7,171 bases of DNA, taken from NCBI GenBank assembly GCA_021158845.1, contig JAGGSY010000060.1, forward strand, positions 1 through 7,171, given 5' to 3'. Made by a program: the position numbers and the translations under genes. The notes under the pieces were generated by a model. It worked only from the letters and a program-made list of their open reading frames with translations, was not told the DNA's origin and did no database searches. The DNA is from Caldisericia bacterium (GTDB taxonomy: Bacteria > Caldisericota > Caldisericia > B22-G15). Each line of letters begins with the position of its first letter. Within the stretch, counting starts at the first letter, position 1. This document shows positions 1-6,199 of the stretch, in pieces.

Positions 1-124
1 TATAGGACAAATCCCAATGTTTATGCCTATTAATGTGTTGCGTGTTGAAGCTGAATTAAGGGAAGGGGGTAGACCAGCATATAGAGAAATCAAGATGGAG
101 TTTGTGAAGCATGAAGGTAGTTAA
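1..124 (+). CDS. C-terminal end of an upstream phage tail-module protein (5' partial)
   Basis: Reading from base 2, this is the only frame open at the left edge; it gives 40 codons and stops at TAA 122-124. The visible tail is IGQIPMFMPINVLRVEAELR, followed by a charged end finishing in KHEGS. No family is recognisable from so short a piece. The next gene starts at 111 inside this one, a 14-bp overlap typical of co-transcribed and translationally coupled phage genes. Its place directly before a tail-hub-like gene would suit a distal-tail or other tail-tip component, but that is inferred from gene order only. The start lies outside the window. Confidence 0.7.
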   Translation, partial: IGQIPMFMPINVLRVEAELREGGRPAYREIKMEFVKHEGS

Positions 125-3100
125 TCTTAAACCTCAGCTTAAAATTTATGATACTCCCTTCGCTGTTCCAAAAGAAGCCTTTACCTATAAATTATATAGC
201 TATACTGGTTATTATCCAGATTTTGATGATAAAAATTTGAAGTTTTCTGGTAAAGTCCCGATGGTATATTTCGATTGGCATAACGGGGTACCTGAGGGGG
301 TAGAGAATAACGAGCAATACGCTATTGAAATTACTGGTTCACTCAATTTTTCTGATAAAACCTTTTTTGCATTATATGCTCGTGGTACTGCGTGGCTTTA
401 TGTCGATGGTGCATTTTACGGTGAGGCTAAGAATGGGTTGTTCAATCCATACGATTTTCTATTTGGTAGGGGATATTTCTATGGGTGGCGTGGTCTAAAA
501 AATACAGTCCCTGACGGTTTTACTATTGATGGCGATGTATCCACTGAATCCTGTGTCCCCCCAGATGTATCAGGTCAATCTTCGTCTTACTTTAAATCCA
601 GAGCACTTACGCTTTCGGGTTCGGGTAGTATCAAGATAAAAGTTCCTTATGGTACTAAAATGCTTGACCGGATAAGACTATCATTCTATGCAAAAAATGA
701 TTTATCTATTACTTTAAAGCTCTATGACCAGAATGGGACTCAAATATTCACCCAAACAGATAATATTAGTGTTGGCGATACATGGGCTTCACAATCTATT
801 AATTATATAGTTACTTCCTATAATTCACAGATAAGCTCAAGCGTTGAAATTAGTATATCTTCGTCAACGGGTGGCTCTATTTATGGACTCCGTTTATATG
901 CTCCTTCTTTAGAAATTACTAATGCTTCAGTATCCTTTACATTACGTTTCTGGAAAGATAGTCCTGATAGTGGATTGGCTCTATTCTATAAAGATTCCAA
1001 TACGGAAGATTGGAAAACCCCTTACTATTTCAAACCAGTTTCATTAGCCCTTAGTACAGATATTACCCCTCAGGCTATTGCATTGGTCAAAAATGTCCGC
1101 ATAGAGATGAATCAGGATGGACGAAAAGAGCTTACCTTTCAAGTTCCAGTGGGAAAGAATGGATACCGATGTAGTAAGGGTGCGTTGGTCTATAACAGTA
1201 TTACCATTAAGGATTACAGATTAATAGATTTTTACGATAATGATGTCTTGAAATTTAGGGGTATAGTAACTGATATTTCTATTTCCGAGGCAGATAAAAC
1301 TGCTAAGATTGTAGTGGGTGACCTTCTTACATTGTTAGAGGAATCAGTTAACTTAAATTATCCAGATAAGCTTTCTTTTAATTACTTAAAATTGAATCCA
1401 TGGGCTTCCACTGGGGTAGCTGTAGAAACTACCCCTCCTTGTTATGATGCTTGGCCTATCTCATTTGTGTTAAAAGATTTAGCTTATAGGTGCGGTATAC
1501 CAGACGAATTATTTGACACATGGGACATTCTACGCTTACAACGGAAGCTTCATTACGGTAGTACTGCTATAGATAATCCAGATGATGAGTACATTTATGC
1601 GATAGATTTTGGAGAAAATTTGTTAGAGTGGTTTCAATCTAACTTGGTGGATCCTTATTCATATTTATTGTATTGTGATGCGGGTAGTATTCACTGTGAA
1701 CCAGTGGATAAAAAGATAGTTATTAATGTTGAAAGTAGTAAGACCTACGAGCATTTTAGAGCGTTAAGTGGTGAAGGGGTTGTCATCGGCTCTTTACCAG
1801 ACGGCCCCAATTTAGTCAAGGATGCTGGATTCGAGAAGAGCTTACTCGGTCCGTTTAATAGTCAATACTGGGATTCATGGATTGATGATACTACGGGACC
1901 TTGGACCAATGTTATACAGGAAAGTGGGTTTGAAGAATTGAGTCTCGGTCCATTTACTGGAGATTCTTATTGGACAGTAGAAGCTTCTGATGATGCTTAT
2001 GTATGGATTAAGGGAGGAACTGTTCCAGAGGGTTCTAAGTGTGCTGTGTTAGAATTAATGGATGATTTACAGTATGCAAGAATTAAGCAACGGGTTAGTG
2101 CTTCGCAAGATGATGCCGAGCTATCCTTTTACTATCTCTTGAATCCACATACTCAATATGGGTGGTATAAATTAAAGGTTAAAGTAGAGGCACTGGATAA
2201 TACCTTAACAGTTTTACAGACATGGAATTTTGAATATCAGGATACTTTTGGAATATGGCATTTTGTGCATGAACCTATCCGATTACCTGCTAATACTGCC
2301 TATGCTGAAATAACCTTAGAATTCAATAATTCAAGTGCGGGTAGTCCTTGTTATGGTGCAATCCAAATAGATGATGTCCAATTTACAGTATCTGCTCCCA
2401 GTACTTCTATTGATATTGTATCTGAATCTTACCATGGTAAAAAAGCAGTCAGGTTTTATTTCCCTTTTCAGGAAACAGGTCAGGGCAAGGTTTATCAGGT
2501 TGTCAATATAGAACCATCGGCTCGCTATGTTGCGGAATGTTATGGTAAATTCTCAAATATATCGGAAGCATCCTTGCGTTTGCAAGTGGAGACTTTAGAT
2601 GGCAATGGTGAAGTTCAGAGTACTCACTATATAGACGGCAATAATAGTACATTGGAATGGCAAAAACTCAGTGTATCATTTACATCACCTGATAATGCAG
2701 TACAGGCAAGAATTAGTGTAATTGCTGGAGCAGGTGAGAGTCAAGATGGTGTATATGTTTTAGTAGACAATGTCAATCTGCGTAAGTATCTACCCACTGG
2801 TGAAAGCAGTATAGAGATAAGCAATTTACCCCCAGAATTTGATTTAGTCTTTATCAAGGGTGTAGGGCTTGGCAGTTCTGATAGTAGTGATGATTTGTAT
2901 TATGAAGTATATGATGATTCGGCAGGTGGGCAAGTAGTATTAAGTGGTTATGTAAATACTTATTATGAAGCTTGGGTAGACGAAGATGGTGATGTGCAGT
3001 ATGAAAGAGCCTATTATGATGGCATAGATAGTTCTGGTGTTAATCCTTGTGTTTTGCATTTAAGTATGCCCACTTCTTTTATTAACAACGAAGAAGTGAA

Positions 3101-6100
3101 TAAGGACCATAATTATAGGGTAGTAATTACCCCAGTTGCCAATAAAGGCGGTATATTGGATGCCGTTATAGCTTATTATAGATACCTTGATAGACCTTCT
3201 TTGGAAATTCCTTTGTCGCACCATATAAGACTGAGCGATACGAAGGATATAAAAGATTTGAGGAATGATATTATAGTAATAGGTACTGCGAGGAGAATCG
3301 AGGTTCCTGCTGGAGGTAATGTTAACAACCCGCATTACCTTTATGTTTATTCAAGGGCGATAGATGTGGATTCTATTTATAATCCCGAATCAGATATTTT
3401 TCTTGGTAGGCGTAAACCATTTGTTATAGCTGACCCTGTTATAGACCAAAAACGGGTTGCTGATTGGCTTGCTGTTTATGTATTAGATAAGTATACTCAG
3501 ATTACTTGGGGGTTTAAGAATCGTGGTGCAGTACCAGTTAGCTATTATCCGTATATTGCTATTAGGTTGACCAATACGGCTGTAGGCGATAAACAGGCGT
3601 GGGCTAAGAGAGTTACTGAGAATTATTCTCTGGGTAGCGATACTTTTTACAGTATAGAGTTTACTTTAACTGGTGTTAAACCCCATTCTTCTTATTTACC
3701 CTCTCCCCCACAATCTGTTTATATTGGATTGGGCAACCCATTTCGGGATGTCAAGTTAGAGAACCATATTGATTATGACCCTTACGATTCAGAGCGGAGA
3801 GGCAAGTATATTCGTTTATCTTATACCCTTACGGAAATGGGGTATGTGCGTATAGCGATAGTGTCTCCAGCGGTGGGTGGGTTGCCTGAATCAGTGGTGC
3901 ATTGGGTAGTGGGAGATGATACTAAATTTGAAATCCAGGATATAGGTAAGCATATTTTTGAATGGGATGGAGTCTGGACTACTGGGACTAAATTTGTAGT
4001 GCCGTGTCGTTATGATAGTTCTCTTTTGAATCAGTCTGGTGGCTTCCAGTGTTTACATCCTGCATTAGATATAAGTGATATTGTGGGTCAAGTTTATCCG
4101 TCAAGCGGGTATGAATCAGGTTCTAAATATAGCAATGGAATATGGCAATTTACTGGAGATACATCTTCTTTTGTTCCTCATTTATACGATGGTATGGAAA
4201 TAGATTTTTACGATGGTGATAGTAATTATGTGGGGCAGGGACAAATTGTGGAGCTTTATCAGTCTTCGGGTAATTGGTATGCGGTAGTGAAGATGGCAGG
4301 TGGTATAACTGATATACCAGATGGTGCTGTGAAATGTCAGATTTTCGCAAATAGGCAAAGATATTATGAGCCACCCTGTTTGGGAGGTGGCAGGGTAGGA
4401 GTAATAGCTGGTGTTGACCCTGCCGATGCTTTTAACTGTCCTGCCTATACTCAATCCTATGGTGGGTATTTGGCGGGTAATACATTGGAGATTAGATTTG
4501 AGTTTTATCCATTGAATAGCAGTGGTGTTTTTTCTTTCCTTGGTTCTGATTTCGGGATAGACCGTATTACTCTTAAACCTTCTACCCCTATTGAAGCCCA
4601 GATAAATGTAATCAGTAATTATGAGCCTATAAGCGATGGTGATGTTAGAGAGCGGAGCTTCTATTTAACAAGACCTGATTTAGATATGACCATACAGATA
4701 GAAGGGAGCGGGCGTATTGCTGTCCCTCGTGTCTCTGCTCACTATCTTCGTGCCCTTGCAATTGGGCATAATAAAGGAGATTTACGGTATATAGATGATA
4801 GCGATTACGGTAAGCTTTTCAGCTTGTCGCTTGTATCAGCTGATGAGAATTCTGCTTCGCTCGATTCTTTAATTTCATCTGCATTGGAATACGGTAAAAC
4901 CATTCAGGCTATGATTGGTCGTGAGATTTTAAATAGTGCTGGCACTATGTTTTTGCTTCCCACTATAGGGGAATTTGACGATTGGGCAGATATTCAAGGT
5001 AAGATAGAATCCCTCGGTGGGGGAATGACAACGGATTACTATTATTACCGTATTCGTCCAGTATATGGTATTTATGATGAGGATGATCCACCACTATCCT
5101 TTGCACATACGAAATTGTATGCGTTGGTAAAACGGTCTGCTATTCTTTTGCTCAATGTTGTGGATATGTCGGGTCGCTTGATACGATTGGAGAATGATAA
5201 TTCAGCTCTCTATACTCACTATCTTAGTATACCTCCTGCGATAGGTATACGCTTCAGTTATACGGATGCACAAACAAGTGATAATGATGGACAAAGCTAC
5301 CCATTGGAAGTCTTGCGTGAAGGGATACCGTCTATTAATTATGGTATTTCTCGTGATGACAAATGGCTGGAAGTGGGATTATGGCAGGTGATAGGCTATG
5401 CTGGTCTGACTGGGGTCAGGCGGGGTGGCGATCCTGATAATTATCCCTACGAGGAAGGACATATTTATGTGTATCCAACTTGGAGTGAAACGTGGGGCAT
5501 AGGTAGATTGGTAGGACTTAGAAGCGATAAGATTTTGATTCCTAACTATTCATTTGAATCAGATTTAAGTATAGGATGGAGTTACAGTGCAGGATGGGGG
5601 CGGTCTTCTGCTTGGGCGGTAGAAGGTTCTTATTCTGCTTCTATCAATCTGAATGCTCCTGCCGATTCCACAGATTCAGGTTCACTTAATAGTAGTACTT
5701 ACATTCCTGTTCCACAATTAAAAGAAGCTGGAACTTGGCTGTTAGCTGTTGCAGTCAATGGTGCAATAGATGATAGTGAGGCAGGGAATAGTAATTCGCA
5801 CGGTGATATAATCTTGAAGCTTTCGTTATATGATGGAACTACCCTGATTAAGCGTGTAGTTGCGAGGGCATCTGCATTCGGTCGGAGTGCTGGTTATGGC
5901 ACACAAAGGGTATTTTATTATTTCAATGATAACTTAAATGTTGATGGTAGTGGTCGGGTAGGGTATGGCAAAATATTATACAACAAGGAGCCTATAACTG
6001 TTTCCACTTGGCTTACATCGGAATCACCATTATCAGACCCCAGAATTATTATTACCATAACTGCTCGTGCTGTAGATGATTTTGGTGCTACATTTTATGT

Positions 6101-6137
6101 TGATGCTGTAAGGGCTTTAGTGGGGAGGTTAAGGTAA
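111..6137 (+). CDS. Giant multidomain phage tail-hub/tail-tip protein with PA14-, CBM- and FlgD-like modules
   Basis: The protein has 2008 residues. The start is fixed: an in-frame TGA lies at 105-107 and GGAG at 97-100 sits 10 nt before the ATG. Domains read by eye: PA14-like strands at about 47-112 (YVDG at 97-100) and 272-315; a jelly roll at 120-270 between them; hub-like part 1 at 325-560 (FRGIVTDISI at 382, FVLKDLAYRCGI at 451); nested CBM_4_9-like jelly rolls at 568-893; an unnamed beta-sandwich at 899-1025; hub-like part 2 at 1028-1191 (DLRNDIIVIG at 1049, ending in FTLTGVKP); a FlgD Ig-like domain at 1232-1300 (EWDG at 1284-1287); a possible small barrel at 1357-1396; an unassigned region to about 1800; and a C-terminal jelly roll at 1808-2008 (NYSFE at 1812, FYVDAV near the end). 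There is no signal peptide, membrane segment or recognised catalytic motif. In the family, the hub closes the tail tube and carries receptor-binding modules. Here glycan binding is inferred. The length is far above the usual few hundred to about 1200 residues. A multidomain adhesin is the alternative, but the hub halves and gene context favour a tail protein. Confidence 0.85.
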   Translation: MKVVNLKPQLKIYDTPFAVPKEAFTYKLYSYTGYYPDFDDKNLKFSGKVPMVYFDWHNGVPEGVENNEQYAIEITGSLNFSDKTFFALYARGTAWLYVDGAFYGEAKNGLFNPYDFLFGRGYFYGWRGLKNTVPDGFTIDGDVSTESCVPPDVSGQSSSYFKSRALTLSGSGSIKIKVPYGTKMLDRIRLSFYAKNDLSITLKLYDQNGTQIFTQTDNISVGDTWASQSINYIVTSYNSQISSSVEISISSSTGGSIYGLRLYAPSLEITNASVSFTLRFWKDSPDSGLALFYKDSNTEDWKTPYYFKPVSLALSTDITPQAIALVKNVRIEMNQDGRKELTFQVPVGKNGYRCSKGALVYNSITIKDYRLIDFYDNDVLKFRGIVTDISISEADKTAKIVVGDLLTLLEESVNLNYPDKLSFNYLKLNPWASTGVAVETTPPCYDAWPISFVLKDLAYRCGIPDELFDTWDILRLQRKLHYGSTAIDNPDDEYIYAIDFGENLLEWFQSNLVDPYSYLLYCDAGSIHCEPVDKKIVINVESSKTYEHFRALSGEGVVIGSLPDGPNLVKDAGFEKSLLGPFNSQYWDSWIDDTTGPWTNVIQESGFEELSLGPFTGDSYWTVEASDDAYVWIKGGTVPEGSKCAVLELMDDLQYARIKQRVSASQDDAELSFYYLLNPHTQYGWYKLKVKVEALDNTLTVLQTWNFEYQDTFGIWHFVHEPIRLPANTAYAEITLEFNNSSAGSPCYGAIQIDDVQFTVSAPSTSIDIVSESYHGKKAVRFYFPFQETGQGKVYQVVNIEPSARYVAECYGKFSNISEASLRLQVETLDGNGEVQSTHYIDGNNSTLEWQKLSVSFTSPDNAVQARISVIAGAGESQDGVYVLVDNVNLRKYLPTGESSIEISNLPPEFDLVFIKGVGLGSSDSSDDLYYEVYDDSAGGQVVLSGYVNTYYEAWVDEDGDVQYERAYYDGIDSSGVNPCVLHLSMPTSFINNEEVNKDHNYRVVITPVANKGGILDAVIAYYRYLDRPSLEIPLSHHIRLSDTKDIKDLRNDIIVIGTARRIEVPAGGNVNNPHYLYVYSRAIDVDSIYNPESDIFLGRRKPFVIADPVIDQKRVADWLAVYVLDKYTQITWGFKNRGAVPVSYYPYIAIRLTNTAVGDKQAWAKRVTENYSLGSDTFYSIEFTLTGVKPHSSYLPSPPQSVYIGLGNPFRDVKLENHIDYDPYDSERRGKYIRLSYTLTEMGYVRIAIVSPAVGGLPESVVHWVVGDDTKFEIQDIGKHIFEWDGVWTTGTKFVVPCRYDSSLLNQSGGFQCLHPALDISDIVGQVYPSSGYESGSKYSNGIWQFTGDTSSFVPHLYDGMEIDFYDGDSNYVGQGQIVELYQSSGNWYAVVKMAGGITDIPDGAVKCQIFANRQRYYEPPCLGGGRVGVIAGVDPADAFNCPAYTQSYGGYLAGNTLEIRFEFYPLNSSGVFSFLGSDFGIDRITLKPSTPIEAQINVISNYEPISDGDVRERSFYLTRPDLDMTIQIEGSGRIAVPRVSAHYLRALAIGHNKGDLRYIDDSDYGKLFSLSLVSADENSASLDSLISSALEYGKTIQAMIGREILNSAGTMFLLPTIGEFDDWADIQGKIESLGGGMTTDYYYYRIRPVYGIYDEDDPPLSFAHTKLYALVKRSAILLLNVVDMSGRLIRLENDNSALYTHYLSIPPAIGIRFSYTDAQTSDNDGQSYPLEVLREGIPSINYGISRDDKWLEVGLWQVIGYAGLTGVRRGGDPDNYPYEEGHIYVYPTWSETWGIGRLVGLRSDKILIPNYSFESDLSIGWSYSAGWGRSSAWAVEGSYSASINLNAPADSTDSGSLNSSTYIPVPQLKEAGTWLLAVAVNGAIDDSEAGNSNSHGDIILKLSLYDGTTLIKRVVARASAFGRSAGYGTQRVFYYFNDNLNVDGSGRVGYGKILYNKEPITVSTWLTSESPLSDPRIIITITARAVDDFGATFYVDAVRALVGRLR
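1821..1976 (+). repeat. Diverged direct repeat in the hub gene (two GFE...LGPF...YW units)
   Basis: Two copies of the same protein pattern lie 33 residues apart. Residues 571-587 read DAGFEKSLLGPFNSQYW and residues 604-621 read ESGFEELSLGPFTGDSYW. At DNA level they share CTCGGTCC followed by a T-rich run, but are otherwise well diverged, so the duplication is old or held by protein constraint. Each copy looks like the first strand of a CBM_4_9-like jelly roll (N-x-GFE...W). Only the second copy is followed directly by the rest of such a domain. Confidence 0.6.
6121..6134 (+). promoter_or_regulatory. Strong Shine-Dalgarno inside the 3' end of the hub gene
   Basis: The last hub codons contain GGGGAGG (6122-6127 region) and AAGG (6131-6134), upstream of the ATG at 6137. 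The GGAGG core is about 9-10 nt from that ATG, an ordinary bacterial spacing. Its presence, together with the TAATG junction, is the main reason to take the 20-codon ORF seriously. The encoded residues (VGRLR) do not need purine-rich codons of exactly this form, but chance cannot be excluded. Confidence 0.5.
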
Positions 6138-6168
6138 TGTCACCAATTCCAAATCAATTTAGTGACAT
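6137..6168 (+). promoter_or_regulatory. Intergenic hairpin over the mini-ORF start
   Basis: Arms ATGTCAC (6137-6143) and GTGACAT (6162-6168) are perfect 7-bp complements. Inside them AATT (6145-6148) can pair with AATT (6156-6159), leaving a 7-nt loop CCAAATC and a small 1x2 internal bulge. The stem contains the mini-ORF start codon. No T-run follows (AATAATCTTAATAAT), so a standard intrinsic terminator is unlikely. It may tune initiation, mark an mRNA processing or stability point between the tail genes, or act as a DNA inverted-repeat site. Function is inferred; only the symmetry is seen. Confidence 0.45.
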
Positions 6169-6199
6169 AATAATCTTAATAATAGAGAGGCGAAAATGA
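6137..6199 (+). CDS. Possible 20-residue mini-protein coupled to both neighbours
   Basis: The ATG at 6137 uses the last base of the hub stop codon (TAATG), and the TGA at 6197-6199 overlaps the next gene's ATG at 6196 (ATGA). The product begins MSPIPNQFSD, continues with a short hydrophobic run (IIILII) and ends in basic ERRK. The hydrophobic part is too short to span a membrane. A good ribosome-binding site precedes it at 6121-6134. It could be a real small virion or accessory peptide, a leader that carries ribosomes from the hub stop to the next start, or a chance ORF in a 58-bp gap. No family is recognised. The exact stop/start overlaps at both ends favour translation, and the tiny size argues for caution. 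Confidence 0.42.
   Translation: MSPIPNQFSDIIILIIERRK

Noticed and set aside
3060..3335. Open frame on the - strand inside the hub gene
   Set aside because: It lies wholly within a long well-supported gene, has no clear ribosome-binding site or recognisable product, and its composition looks like the complement of coding sequence.
4370..4391. Inverted repeat GCCACC...GGTGGC with a 10-nt loop
   Set aside because: It lies deep inside the hub coding sequence and encodes a Pro-Pro-Cys-Leu-Gly-Gly-Gly turn; six-base arms are expected by chance in 7 kb.
4150..4454. Two overlapping - strand open frames inside the hub gene
   Set aside because: They overlap each other in different frames and lie opposite the hub coding sequence; their His/Tyr/Ile-rich translations look like antisense shadows.
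6137..6180. Intrinsic terminator after the hub gene
   Set aside because: The stem is AT-containing and no run of T follows it; the tight overlaps around it suggest that transcription continues into the next gene.
6190..6199. Possible -1 frameshift at CGAAAATGA joining the mini-ORF to the last gene
   Set aside because: A -1 slip on AAA would join the frames, but there is no canonical X-XXY-YYZ slippery heptamer, and the last gene has its own ribosome-binding site and ATG, so reinitiation explains the overlap better.
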